The notes below the pieces were generated by a model that saw nothing but the letters and a program-made list of their open reading frames with translations, was not told the origin of the DNA and made no database searches. Position numbers and translations under genes: made by a program. Shown in pieces: positions 1 through 8,377 of a stretch of 64,000 bases of DNA (positions are counted from its first letter, which is position 1; each line of letters starts with the position of its first letter). Source of the DNA: Palleronia aestuarii (GTDB lineage Bacteria > Pseudomonadota > Alphaproteobacteria > Rhodobacterales > Rhodobacteraceae); assembly GCF_003253995.1 (NCBI RefSeq), contig NZ_QKZL01000010.1:52647-116646 (forward strand), written 5' to 3'.

Positions 1-69
1 GACGAGATGGAGGGACGCGCACCGCGCGCGTAGGCCCCGGACGGGGTCGATCATTAGGGAGGAGAGACC

Positions 70-1098
70 ATGCACGTCTACAGGACTACGGCGCTCTGCG
101 CCGCACTGGCCTTCGGCACCGCGACGGTGGCAGGGGCCCAATCCGTCACGGTGCGCATCCAGAACCACCAATCGCCGGAATCGACCTCGGGCCGCCTGAT
201 CGCGGATTTCGTCGAGAACGTCGAGACGATGTCGGGCGGCGATATCGACGTGGAGATGTTCTACTCCGCCTCGGTGGTGAAATCGGCCGAAACGTTCGAC
301 GCCGCGGCCTCGGGCATCATCGATTGCGACATGACGAACGGCAGCTACCAGACCGGGAAGAACCCGGCCTACCAGTTCGTTGCGGACACGATGGGGGGAT
401 ACGACACGCCGCTGCAATTCCAGTCCTGGATCGAGTATGGCGGCGGGCGGGAGGAGATCAACGGCCTTTACAATACGAACGGGATGACCTTCGTCGGTGC
501 CCATATCGGCGGTCAGGAATCGCTCGTCTCAACCAGCCCGATCGCGGGGCCGGACGACCTCAAGAACTGGAAGTTCCGCTCCCCGCCCGGGATGGAGAGC
601 GAGATCTTCGCCTCCCTCGGCGCCTCTCCGGTGGTGATGGACTTCACCGAGATCTTCACGGCGCTCGAGACCGGGATCATCGACGGCGCAGACGCCTCGT
701 GGCTGTCGAACAATGTCGGGTCCGGGCTCTACGACATCGCCAAGCACACGACGTTCCCGGGCTTCCACTCTATGTCGTCGGACCATCTCGCCTGCCGGAC
801 CGATTTCTGGGAAGGCCTGACCGATGCGCAGCGGGCGATCATCACCTCGGCGGAGAAGAACCTCGGCTACGAACTGATGCTCGCGACGGTGGTGGAGAAC
901 GGCGAGGCGCTGGTGGCCCTGCCCGAAGAGGGCGTCACGATCTACGACTGGTCGCAGGAGGACCGCGCGGCGTTCCGGCAAGCGGCCTTCGGGGCCTGGG
1001 ACGAATGGGCACAGAAGACGCCCGAGACGGCGGAGATCGTCCAGAGCCACCGCGACTTCATCGAGCGGATCGGGCTCGACGCGCCGGCATCGAACTGA
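70..1098 (+). CDS. dctP: TRAP transporter solute-binding protein (DctP family)
   Basis: Periplasmic receptor of a tripartite ATP-independent (TRAP) transporter, which would capture a carboxylate-type solute for DctQ/DctM membrane subunits. The 342-residue product begins with an export signal (basic start, hydrophobic core to about residue 22, AGAQ cleavage region). It has the DctP hallmarks of a binding-site Arg in WKFRSPPG near residue 170 and the ETGIIDGAD segment near residue 200. A strong Shine-Dalgarno (GGGAGGAGAG, 57-66) fixes the ATG. No dctQ or dctM follows, so any partners lie left of the window or elsewhere. The substrate cannot be read from the sequence. Confidence 0.9.
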   Translation: MHVYRTTALCAALAFGTATVAGAQSVTVRIQNHQSPESTSGRLIADFVENVETMSGGDIDVEMFYSASVVKSAETFDAAASGIIDCDMTNGSYQTGKNPAYQFVADTMGGYDTPLQFQSWIEYGGGREEINGLYNTNGMTFVGAHIGGQESLVSTSPIAGPDDLKNWKFRSPPGMESEIFASLGASPVVMDFTEIFTALETGIIDGADASWLSNNVGSGLYDIAKHTTFPGFHSMSSDHLACRTDFWEGLTDAQRAIITSAEKNLGYELMLATVVENGEALVALPEEGVTIYDWSQEDRAAFRQAAFGAWDEWAQKTPETAEIVQSHRDFIERIGLDAPASN

Positions 1099-1104
1099 GT
1101 TCGT

Positions 1105-1128
1105 CGCCCCGGCCTCCGAGCCGGGGCG
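1105..1128 (+). terminator. Hairpin terminator after dctP
   Basis: A perfect 9-bp G+C-rich stem (CGCCCCGGC, 1105-1113, with GCCGGGGCG, 1120-1128) and a 6-nt loop start 6 bases after the dctP stop and are followed by GTGTTCT. A second, shorter hairpin (GCCTCG/CGAGGC, 1145-1160) lies next to the end of the convergent dehydrogenase gene. Together they plausibly end transcription from both sides. Confidence 0.6.
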
Positions 1129-1165
1129 GTGTTCTCCCACGGGAGCCTCGCCCCCGAGGCCGGGC

Positions 1166-2110
1166 TCAGGCGACGGGGGTGGGCAGCGGGTCGCCCTTGA
1201 GATGGGCGCGCAGGTTGCGCACGACCAGATCGCCCATCGCCGCGCGGGTCTTGTGCGTCGCGCTGCCCACATGCGGGAGCAGGACCACGTTGTCGAGCTT
1301 GCGAAGCGCCTCCGGCACGTGCGGCTCCTGTGCGAAGACGTCGAGCGCGGCGCCCGCGATGCCGCCCGAGGACAGCATCTCGATCAGGACCTCCTCATCG
1401 ACGAGATCGCCGCGAGCCACGTTGACGAGCCGCCCTTCGGGGCCGAGCGCCTCCAGCACGTCGCGATTGACGATTCCCTGCGTCTCGGGCGTGCTCGGCG
1501 CGATGACGAGGAGCCAGTCGACGTCGCGCGCCATCGTTTTCGGATCGGAATAATACGTGTAGGGCTGGTGCGGCTGCTCGGAGCGGCCGTGATAGACGAC
1601 CTGCATCTGGAACGCCTGAGCGAGCCGGGCGATCGTCTTGCCGATCCGGCCGAGCCCGATGATGCCGAGCTTGCGCCCCGTGAGTTCCGCCGTGAGGGGG
1701 AACGATCCCTCGCTCTCCCACCGGCCGTCACGGAGATAGCGGTCGGCCTCGGGCAGACGGTGGGCAAGGGCGAGCATCAGGGCCATCGCCACTTCGGCCA
1801 CGCAATCGTTGAGCACGTCGGGCGTGTTCGTCACCCGGACGTCGTGCTCCTTCGCTGCGTCCACGTCGACCGCATCGTAGCCCACGCCGAACGAGGAGAT
1901 GATCTCGAGATCGGGGAGCGCCTCGATGATTTCCCGCGTGCAGCCGGCGCTGCCGCCGGTTGCGACGAAGCGGATCCCGGCGGGCACGTCCTTGAGGAAG
2001 GCGGACTTGTCCTCCGCGTCGCAATAGCGGTGCAGCGTGAAATCCTTCTCGAGCTGTTCGACGACGCGTGGAGTGAGGCCGGCAACGAGGAGGAGATCTG
2101 GTTTCGACAT
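1166..2110 (-). CDS. D-isomer-specific 2-hydroxyacid dehydrogenase
   Basis: NAD(P)-dependent reductase of 2-keto acids such as glyoxylate or hydroxypyruvate, cytosolic. The 314-residue protein has the family order of a substrate domain, a Rossmann domain with GLGRIG (about residue 152), and a return to the catalytic domain. The catalytic Arg (VNVARG, about 229), Glu (QEP, about 262) and His (LLPHVGS, about 280) are all present. It is the last gene of the leftward tctC-tctB-tctA operon, 19 bp after tctA. This suggests that it acts on, or produces, the acid imported by that transporter (inference). Confidence 0.88.
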   Translation of the reverse strand: MSKPDLLLVAGLTPRVVEQLEKDFTLHRYCDAEDKSAFLKDVPAGIRFVATGGSAGCTREIIEALPDLEIISSFGVGYDAVDVDAAKEHDVRVTNTPDVLNDCVAEVAMALMLALAHRLPEADRYLRDGRWESEGSFPLTAELTGRKLGIIGLGRIGKTIARLAQAFQMQVVYHGRSEQPHQPYTYYSDPKTMARDVDWLLVIAPSTPETQGIVNRDVLEALGPEGRLVNVARGDLVDEEVLIEMLSSGGIAGAALDVFAQEPHVPEALRKLDNVVLLPHVGSATHKTRAAMGDLVVRNLRAHLKGDPLPTPVA

Positions 2111-2129
2111 GGGTCGGAGCCTTTCTGGT

Positions 2130-3632
2130 TCAGGAGGGCGTGACGGAGGCGGACTTGCCGCGATTCACGAGAAGCAGGACGAGCGGGATCGACCAGATCA
2201 CGAGGGTGAAGATGCCGAGACCGGCCGCGATCGGTCGCTCGAAGAAGGCAAGGAAGCTGCCCTGCGACTTGATCATCGATGTAACGAAGTTCTGCTCCAG
2301 CATCGGGCCGAGGACAAGCCCGAGGATCGCCGGGGCGATGGGAATGTCGTTCTCCTCCATCAGGAAGCCGATGATGCCGAAGACCAGCATGATGATGATG
2401 CCCGTGGGCGAATTGTTGATCGCGAAGGATCCGACGATGCAGAACATCAGGATGATCGGCATGAGGATGCGCGACGGGATCGACAGGATCGTGCCCGCGC
2501 CTTTGATCGCCAACCAGCCGAGCGGCAGCATGATGATGTTGGCGAGCAGGAAGACGATGAAGACGGCGTAGATCAACTGCGGATCGTTGATGAAGACCGT
2601 CGGGCCGGGATTGATGCCCTTGACGTAGAGCACCCCGATCACGATCGCGGTGATCGAGTCGCCGGGGATGCCGAAGACGAGGGCGGGAATCCACGCCCCG
2701 CTCATCGCGCCGTTGTTCGATGCGCCCGCCTCGACGAGCCCCTCGACATGGCCGGTACCGAACTTCTTGGGCGTTTTGGAGAACTTCTTCGAGACGGCAT
2801 AGGAAATCCAGGCCGCAATATCGGCACCGGCACCGGGCAGCGCGCCGATCGCCGTGCCGAGCACGCTGCCCCTGATCGCCTGCACCGGATAGGTGACGAG
2901 GTTCTTGAACTGCTGGCGGAAGATGCTGGCGTTCCGCGTGTTCGCGACCTTCGGCGTCTCGTTACGCGCAAGGAAGGCGCGGATTACTTCGGACACCGCG
3001 AAGAGCCCGATCATCGCGGGGATGAACTGGATTCCTGCGTAGAGCTCCACGTTGCCGAACGTGTAGCGCGGCGCGCCTGCCGGATTGTCGATGCCGATCG
3101 TGGCGGCGAAGAGCCCGATGAGGAGCGAGACGAGGCCCCGTGCGGGCGATCCGGGCGAGACAAAGACGGCGCAGGAAAGCCCCAGAACCACGAGCCAGAA
3201 ATACTCGAAGGACGAGAATTTGAGCGCCACCTCCGCGAGCACGGGCGAGGCGGTGATGAGAACGAGCGTGCCGAAGATCCCGCCCAGCGCGGAGAAGACG
3301 AGGGAGGCACCGAGCGCCGCCTCGGGATGTCCCGCCTTCGTCATCTCATAGCTGTCCTGGACGTAGGCCGCGCTGGCTGGCGTGCCGGGCATCCTGAGGA
3401 GCGTGCCCGGAATGTCGCCCGCGAAGATCGCCATGGCCGTGGCCGTGACGATTGCGGCGATCGCGGGGACCGGATCCATGAAGAAGGTCACGGGCACCAA
3501 CAGGGCGGTGGCCATCGTCGCGGCGAGGCCCGGTATGGCGCCCACGAACATGCCGAACGCGGCGGAGCAGAAGATCACCGCCAGAACGTAGGGCTGGAAG
3601 ACGAGACCGGCGGCTTCGAGGTAAATGCCCAT
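2130..3632 (-). CDS. tctA: Tripartite tricarboxylate transporter, large membrane subunit TctA
   Basis: Large polytopic subunit of a TTT-family secondary transporter. The 500-residue length matches the family. The start at MGIYLEAAG was preferred over a much longer upstream reading because it begins the first TctA helix and lies 7 bp after tctB. Family signatures are visible: a glycine/proline-rich GAIPGLAATMATALLVPVTF segment near residue 30 and a second repeat copy IGALPGAGADIAAWISY near residue 255. About a dozen hydrophobic segments follow each other. Uptake would use TctC as the periplasmic receptor and the proton or sodium gradient. Confidence 0.93.
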   Translation of the reverse strand: MGIYLEAAGLVFQPYVLAVIFCSAAFGMFVGAIPGLAATMATALLVPVTFFMDPVPAIAAIVTATAMAIFAGDIPGTLLRMPGTPASAAYVQDSYEMTKAGHPEAALGASLVFSALGGIFGTLVLITASPVLAEVALKFSSFEYFWLVVLGLSCAVFVSPGSPARGLVSLLIGLFAATIGIDNPAGAPRYTFGNVELYAGIQFIPAMIGLFAVSEVIRAFLARNETPKVANTRNASIFRQQFKNLVTYPVQAIRGSVLGTAIGALPGAGADIAAWISYAVSKKFSKTPKKFGTGHVEGLVEAGASNNGAMSGAWIPALVFGIPGDSITAIVIGVLYVKGINPGPTVFINDPQLIYAVFIVFLLANIIMLPLGWLAIKGAGTILSIPSRILMPIILMFCIVGSFAINNSPTGIIIMLVFGIIGFLMEENDIPIAPAILGLVLGPMLEQNFVTSMIKSQGSFLAFFERPIAAGLGIFTLVIWSIPLVLLLVNRGKSASVTPS

Positions 3633-3639
3633 GTCGTTG

Positions 3640-4113
3640 CTACCAGAGGAAGGAGAAAAGGTCGCTGCGCGGCAGCGGGACGAGCAGGAGCCGACCGAAG
3701 CTCTGCTGGATGGCAATGGTCGCGACGATGGAAATCGCGATCGCGGGAAGGGGTCGGGTACCGAGGACCAGCATTCCCGCAAGGAGCACGAAGAGCGCGG
3801 CGGGCGTGAACCCCACGAATGGGGCGGCGACGATGTAGACGACGATGAGCACGAGCGCGGTGCCGGCCCGGAAGAGCGCGCGGCCACTTCGCACCCAGTC
3901 GCGCAACTCGAAACCCAGCGAACGATCCCCCGCCATGAGCGCTTTGCCCGCGATGAAGAGCCCCACGCCGATCGTGGCAAAGGCGATGGCGCGCGGCATG
4001 GTGCCGGCGCCGTAGCTCTGTCCTGGGATCACTTCGAACCCCATGGCGGAGACATAGATGGCGATCCCGCCGAGCAGAACGAGGATGCCGAGGGTCAGGT
4101 CCGTTGCACGCAT
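3640..4113 (-). CDS. tctB: Tripartite tricarboxylate transporter, small membrane subunit TctB
   Basis: Small four-helix membrane subunit of the TTT transporter. The 157-residue protein has hydrophobic segments at about residues 8-27, 45-60, 80-110 and 115-140, as expected for TctB. Sequence conservation in this family is low, so the call rests on size, topology and position between tctC and tctA. It is separated from tctC by 63 bp holding a perfect 14-bp hairpin, and from tctA by only 7 bp. Confidence 0.88.
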   Translation of the reverse strand: MRATDLTLGILVLLGGIAIYVSAMGFEVIPGQSYGAGTMPRAIAFATIGVGLFIAGKALMAGDRSLGFELRDWVRSGRALFRAGTALVLIVVYIVAAPFVGFTPAALFVLLAGMLVLGTRPLPAIAISIVATIAIQQSFGRLLLVPLPRSDLFSFLW

Positions 4114-4133
4114 GGTGGCCTCCGGCCAGGGGC

Positions 4134-4165
4134 GGGCCCGGTCGGACGTCCGTCCGACCGGGCCC
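4134..4165 (-). promoter_or_regulatory. Perfect 14-bp stem-loop between tctC and tctB
   Basis: GGGCCCGGTCGGAC (4134-4147) and its exact complement (4152-4165) enclose a 4-nt loop, with no T-run on either side. The hairpin starts 12 bases after the tctC stop and ends 20 bases before the tctB ATG. Stem-loops in this position commonly protect the upstream binding-protein message or partly stop transcription, giving more receptor than membrane subunits. That role is inferred here. Confidence 0.65.
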
Positions 4166-4176
4166 CTCTCAGGACA

Positions 4177-5145
4177 TCATTCCGCCGCGAGGCCCGCCTG
4201 CCGCATGACCTCGCCGAAGGCGGCGTCGTCCTCGGCCACGATCTGCGTCGCCTCGTCGGGCCCGGCCCAGCGCAGGCCGAAGCCGCGTTCCTGCATGAAG
4301 CTCTGATACTCGTCGGAATTGTAGGCCGTCTCGATCGCGCTCACGAGCGTGTCTCGAACGTCGTCGGGCAAGCCGGCCGGACCCGCCACCGTGCGCCAGA
4401 CGGCGACCGTCCAGTCGGACCCCGTCGTCTCGGCGAGCGTCGGCACGTCCGGAAACGCCTCCTGCCGCTCCGCCGACATCGTGGCGAGCGGCAGGACCCG
4501 CTCCGCATCGATCATCGAGCGCCCCTCGGCCAGCGAGGACGGAATCATGTCGACGCCGCCCGCGACCATGTCGGTGATGCCGGGCGCGGCACCCTGGCTC
4601 GGGACGAAGGTGATCTGGTCGGGCGGCAGGTCCTCGGAGAGAAGCCAACCTGCCATTCCGACATGCCAGATGCCCCCCTGCCCCGTCCCCGAGGCGGTGA
4701 AGGTGCCCTTGGGCTCGGCCTTGACCGATTCGAGGAAGGCCTCGACGCTGTCCCATCCGGAATCCGCGGAAACCATGATCCCGCCGGGATCGGTGTTCAC
4801 CATCGCGAGGATTTCGAAATCCTCGTAGGTCAGATCGGTCAGGCCCTGCCAGTGCATCATGTCGATCTCGATCGTCATGATGCCGATCGTGTAGCCGTCT
4901 GGCTCTGCATTGGCGATGGCGCTGTGGCCTACCACGCCCGAGCCGCCGGTGCGGTTCACGACGTTGACGGGCACCCCGAGCTCCTGCTGGAGCTGCGTGG
5001 CGATGATGCGGCCGACGGCGTCGGTCCCCCCGCCCGCGCCCCAGGGGACGATCATCTGGATCGGGCGGTCGGGATAATCCTGCGCATAGGCGGCACCGGC
5101 AACGAGGCTGAACCCCGTTGCGATCGCGGCGAAACGGTTCGGCAT
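4177..5145 (-). CDS. tctC: TTT transporter periplasmic solute-binding protein (TctC/Bug family)
   Basis: Extracytoplasmic receptor of the TTT system. The 322-residue protein has a signal peptide (MPNRF, hydrophobic core, AYAQ cleavage near residue 21). The Bug-family start YPDRPIQMIVPWGAGGGTD follows directly; this P-W-x-x-G-G-G-x-D loop contacts the carboxylate ligand. An Asp in the SGVVGHSAIANAEPDGYTIG segment also fits the family. It is the first gene of the operon tctC-tctB-tctA-dehydrogenase. The ligand is unknown. Confidence 0.93.
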   Translation of the reverse strand: MPNRFAAIATGFSLVAGAAYAQDYPDRPIQMIVPWGAGGGTDAVGRIIATQLQQELGVPVNVVNRTGGSGVVGHSAIANAEPDGYTIGIMTIEIDMMHWQGLTDLTYEDFEILAMVNTDPGGIMVSADSGWDSVEAFLESVKAEPKGTFTASGTGQGGIWHVGMAGWLLSEDLPPDQITFVPSQGAAPGITDMVAGGVDMIPSSLAEGRSMIDAERVLPLATMSAERQEAFPDVPTLAETTGSDWTVAVWRTVAGPAGLPDDVRDTLVSAIETAYNSDEYQSFMQERGFGLRWAGPDEATQIVAEDDAAFGEVMRQAGLAAE

Positions 5146-5230
5146 GTCTTCTCCTCCCAGGTAGACGTGCGGGGGCTGTCACGGCCCCATCCGATGCCGC
5201 GAGCTTAGGTCATGTCGAATCCGAGATCAA

Positions 5231-5248
5231 CGTTTGGTATACCAGACG
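5231..5248. promoter_or_regulatory. Candidate GntR-type operator upstream of tctC
   Basis: The core TGGTATACCA (5235-5244) is a perfect 10-bp palindrome, extended by flanking CGT/ACG to 18 bp with one mismatched pair. It lies about 86 bp upstream of the tctC ATG. TGGTATACCA-like palindromes are typical operators of FCD-type GntR repressors that control carboxylate uptake. No GntR gene is in the window, so the partner would be elsewhere. Confidence 0.45.
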
Positions 5249-5257
5249 GATGGAGCA

Positions 5258-5293
5258 CCGCCGCGTCGGATCGGGGAAATCGCGACGCGGCGG
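5258..5293 (-). terminator. Hairpin downstream of the 5'-nucleotidase gene
   Basis: CCGCCGCGTCG (5258-5268) pairs perfectly with CGACGCGGCGG (5283-5293) across a 14-nt loop. It begins 17 bases beyond the stop of the leftward 5'-nucleotidase gene and has no clear T-run. It would separate that gene from the tctC promoter. Confidence 0.5.
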
Positions 5294-5310
5294 CGGGGTC
5301 GCGGCGAGCG

Positions 5311-6879
5311 TTATTCGCCCACGACCGTGATGCGGCCATCGGTCATCGGCGTGTAGGGCGTGTTCGCCGAAAGATACTCCGCCGTCACGTCGGCGAGGTC
5401 GGGCCCGAAATCGTAGGCGTTCTGGGCATCGACGAACATCTCGTAGCCATCGCCGCCGTTGCGCACGTAATTGTTGGATACCACGCCGTAGGTCGTGGCG
5501 GTTTCGATCGGCTGGCCGCCCACCATGACGTCGCTGATCCGCGAACCCGGCTTCGCCGACGGATCGACGGTATAGCTCATGCCCGCGACCTGCGCGAAGC
5601 GCCCGCCTTCCTCCTCCATCTGGCTCGCTCCGTTCTCGAGCGCGTCGAGAAGGGTCTGTCCGCTCACCTCGAAGGTCGACAGCGTGTTCTGGAAGGGCAA
5701 CACGGTCAGCACTTCCCCCATCGTGACCTCGCCCGCGTCGATGGAGGCGCGGATGCCGCCGCCGTTCTGCAGCGCGATCTCGATACCCTGATCCGCGACC
5801 CGGTCGAGCATGGCGTCGGCGATCAGGACGCCCATGGTGCATTCCCGCGCCCGGCAGACGGTGCGGTCGCCGTCGACCGCCTCCGCGGCCTCTCCGATCA
5901 CCTCGTTGCGGATCTCGTCGAGCGGCTCGGCGGCCATGCTGATCCGCTCGACGGTTGCGGCGTCCTCCTCGACGGAGGCGTCGAGCAGGATCGGGGCCCC
6001 CTGTGCCTCCGTCAATTTGCCGTCATCGTCGAAGGTCACGTCGAGTTCGCCCAGGTACTTACCGTAGCCGTAGGCCTGCACGATGGCGGTCTCGTTCACC
6101 ATCGTCGGATAGGGACCTTCCGCACCCTCCATGTCGCCCAGAAGCGTGTGGGAATGCCCCCCGACGATGATGTCGACACCGCTCGTCGCCTGCGCGATCC
6201 GTTCGTCGGCCTGGTAGCCCGAATGCGACAGGAGAACGATCTTGTTCACGCCCTCCCCGGTCAGACGGTCGACCTCGGCCTGCACCGCCTCCGAAGGATC
6301 GGTGAAGACGATGTTCGGTCCCGGCGAGGCCAGTTCTTCGTTGTTCTGCGGCGTGAGCCCGATGATGCCGATCCGCTCCCCATTCTTCTCGAGGATCACC
6401 GATTTCTCGATGCCCTCCCGCAGCGCCTCTTCCCCGGTCAGATCCGCGTTCGCCATCAGAAGGGGCGCCTCGAGCGCCTCCGTGAAGGTCTCGAGCACGT
6501 CCGGCCCGTCGTCGAACTCGTGGTTGCCCACCGCCATCGCGTCGTAGCCCATGGCGTTCATCATCTCGGCGGCGAGCGCACCCTTGTAGTAGGTGTAGAA
6601 GAGCGAGCCCTGGAACTGGTCGCCCGCATCCACCAGAAGGGTGTTCTCGTGCCGCTCGATCGCATCCCGGATCGCCGTGACCAGTCTGGCGGAGCCGCCG
6701 AAGCACTCGCCCGCCTCGTTGTCCTCGGGCGCGCAGGACCCGTCGGAGCTCGTGATCGGCTCGAACCGCGCGTGGAAATCGTTCGTGTGAAGGATGGTGA
6801 TCTGGTAATCGGCCGCGGCCCCTCCCGCCGTAAGGGCGAGAAACGCGGCGGAACTGGCAAGTCTCGAGATCATCGTCAT
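5311..6879 (-). CDS. Exported bifunctional metallophosphatase / 5'-nucleotidase
   Basis: Periplasmic enzyme that dephosphorylates nucleotides so that nucleosides can be imported. The 522-residue protein has a signal peptide (MTMISR start, cleavage around residue 23). The calcineurin-like metal motifs appear in order: LHTNDFHARF, DAGDQFQGS, VGNHEFD, LSHSGY and GGHSH. The 5_nucleotid_C domain follows, with NGGGIRASI and the base-stacking loop NGGDGYEMF near residue 480 (Tyr where Phe is common). It stands alone, divergent from DUF952-pyrD. Functionally it would feed the nucleoside salvage operon at 20-24.7 kb. Confidence 0.93.
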   Translation of the reverse strand: MTMISRLASSAAFLALTAGGAAADYQITILHTNDFHARFEPITSSDGSCAPEDNEAGECFGGSARLVTAIRDAIERHENTLLVDAGDQFQGSLFYTYYKGALAAEMMNAMGYDAMAVGNHEFDDGPDVLETFTEALEAPLLMANADLTGEEALREGIEKSVILEKNGERIGIIGLTPQNNEELASPGPNIVFTDPSEAVQAEVDRLTGEGVNKIVLLSHSGYQADERIAQATSGVDIIVGGHSHTLLGDMEGAEGPYPTMVNETAIVQAYGYGKYLGELDVTFDDDGKLTEAQGAPILLDASVEEDAATVERISMAAEPLDEIRNEVIGEAAEAVDGDRTVCRARECTMGVLIADAMLDRVADQGIEIALQNGGGIRASIDAGEVTMGEVLTVLPFQNTLSTFEVSGQTLLDALENGASQMEEEGGRFAQVAGMSYTVDPSAKPGSRISDVMVGGQPIETATTYGVVSNNYVRNGGDGYEMFVDAQNAYDFGPDLADVTAEYLSANTPYTPMTDGRITVVGE

Positions 6880-6977
6880 TTCCTCAAAAGAAGTTCGGCG
6901 TCAGACTGCGCCGCACCCGGTGTGTTGTCAAAGCCCCGCGCGCCACGGAGGACTGGCGGCGTGATGCGAGGAATGCG

Positions 6978-7328
6978 ATGAACGCGCCCATGATGATCTA
7001 CAAGGTTCTCCGCCCGGCCGAATGGTCGGAGCTTCACGAGCGCGGCGAGAGTGCGGGCGCACCCGTGGACCGCTCCGACGGGTTCGTCCATTTCTCCACC
7101 GCCGAACAGCTTCCCGAAACCCTGTCGAAACATTTCGCGGGCGCGACGGGCCTGATCCTCCTCGCTTGCGAGGCGAACGATCTCGGCGACGATCTGAAAT
7201 GGGAGCCGTCGCGCGGGGGCGCGCTGTTCCCGCATCTCTACCGCGCGCTCTCGATGCGGGACGTCCAGTGGCATACCGATCTGCCCCTGGAGGGCGGGCG
7301 GCACGTCCTGCCGGAGGAACTCGAATGA
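6978..7328 (+). CDS. DUF952 domain-containing protein
   Basis: Short (116-residue) cytosolic protein of the DUF952 family, whose biochemical role is not established. Typical features are the N-terminal [11 protein letters not shown], the central [16 protein letters not shown] with its conserved His/Ser, and the C-terminal FPHLYRAL. Its stop codon overlaps the start of pyrD (ATGA at 7325-7328), so the two are co-transcribed and probably translationally coupled. Any link to pyrimidine synthesis is inferred only from that coupling. Confidence 0.85.
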   Translation: MNAPMMIYKVLRPAEWSELHERGESAGAPVDRSDGFVHFSTAEQLPETLSKHFAGATGLILLACEANDLGDDLKWEPSRGGALFPHLYRALSMRDVQWHTDLPLEGGRHVLPEELE

Positions 7329-8377
7329 GCACCGTCGAGCGGATCGGGCTCGCGGCTCTCCGGCGGTTCGATCCCGAGCGGGCCCACGCGCTGGCGCTCC
7401 GCGGGTTGCGCGCGGGCCTCGTCCCCCTGCCCGGCCCGGTCACCTCCGACAGGCTCGCCGTGACGCTAGCCGGGCTCGCGCTCCCGAACCCCGTCGGCAT
7501 GGCCGCGGGCTTCGACAAGAACGCCACCGCGCTCGATGCGCTCTCCCGCGCGGGGTTCGGCTTTCTCGAACTCGGCGCCGCCACGCCGCGCCCGCAGCCC
7601 GGCAATCCCGCGCCCCGTCTCTTCCGGCTCGCGGAGGATCGCGCGGCCATCAACCGCTTCGGCTTCAACAACGAGGGGGTCGATCGGATCGCGGCCCGTC
7701 TTGCCGCGACGCCGACCGCGATCCCGCGGGGCCTCAATCTCGGCGCGAACAAGGACAGTGCGGACCGTGCCGCGGATTTCGCCGAAGTCCTGCGCCGCGC
7801 CGCGCCACATCTCGACTTCGCGACGGTCAACGTCTCCTCACCCAATACCGAGCGCCTGCGCGATCTCCAGGGCGCGGCGGCGCTCGAGGCCCTCCTCGGT
7901 GGCGTGATGGAGGCCAATGCTGCGCTCGCGCGACCGTTGCCGGTCTTTCTCAAGATCGCCCCCGATCTCGACGGTGCGGCCCTCGCCGACTTGGTCGCGG
8001 TGGCGGAGAATGCCCGCGTCTCCGCGATCGTGGCCACGAACACGACCCTCGCGCGGGACGGGCTCCAAAGCGCTCATCGCGGCGAGGCAGGCGGACTTTC
8101 CGGTGCGCCGCTCTTCGAGCGGTCGACGAGAGTTCTCGCGCGGCTGTCGCGGCTGACGAGGATCCCGCTCGTCGGCGTGGGCGGGATCGGGTCGGCGGCG
8201 GACGCACTCGCCAAGATCCGCGCCGGAGCTTCCGCCGTGCAGCTCTACACGGGCATGGTCTATAACGGGCTCTCGCTCGCCGCCCGGATCGCGGAGGGGA
8301 TGGATGCGGAGCTCGGCCGGTTGCGCGCGACGACCATCACGGAACTCGTCGGCACCGACCGCGCGGCATGGTCATGA
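7325..8377 (+). CDS. pyrD: Quinone-dependent dihydroorotate dehydrogenase (class 2)
   Basis: Fourth step of de novo pyrimidine synthesis: oxidises dihydroorotate to orotate at the inner membrane and passes electrons to quinone through FMN. The 350-residue product has the class 2 N-terminal helical extension ([14 protein letters not shown]). The barrel motifs are [23 protein letters not shown], the catalytic serine in VNVSSPNT and FMN-phosphate binding [11 protein letters not shown]. The start at 7325 was chosen for the 4-bp overlap with the DUF952 gene. Its 3' end overlaps the convergent MATE gene by 6 bp. Confidence 0.96.
   Translation: MSTVERIGLAALRRFDPERAHALALRGLRAGLVPLPGPVTSDRLAVTLAGLALPNPVGMAAGFDKNATALDALSRAGFGFLELGAATPRPQPGNPAPRLFRLAEDRAAINRFGFNNEGVDRIAARLAATPTAIPRGLNLGANKDSADRAADFAEVLRRAAPHLDFATVNVSSPNTERLRDLQGAAALEALLGGVMEANAALARPLPVFLKIAPDLDGAALADLVAVAENARVSAIVATNTTLARDGLQSAHRGEAGGLSGAPLFERSTRVLARLSRLTRIPLVGVGGIGSAADALAKIRAGASAVQLYTGMVYNGLSLAARIAEGMDAELGRLRATTITELVGTDRAAWS

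Noticed and set aside
2037..3809. Long open frame antisense to tctA and the dehydrogenase (590 codons)
   Set aside because: A shadow frame of high-GC genes: Arg/Asp/Gly-rich, no fold, opposite to well-supported genes. Similar long shadows occur opposite pyrD, maeB, prpE, the GMC gene, BCCT and others.
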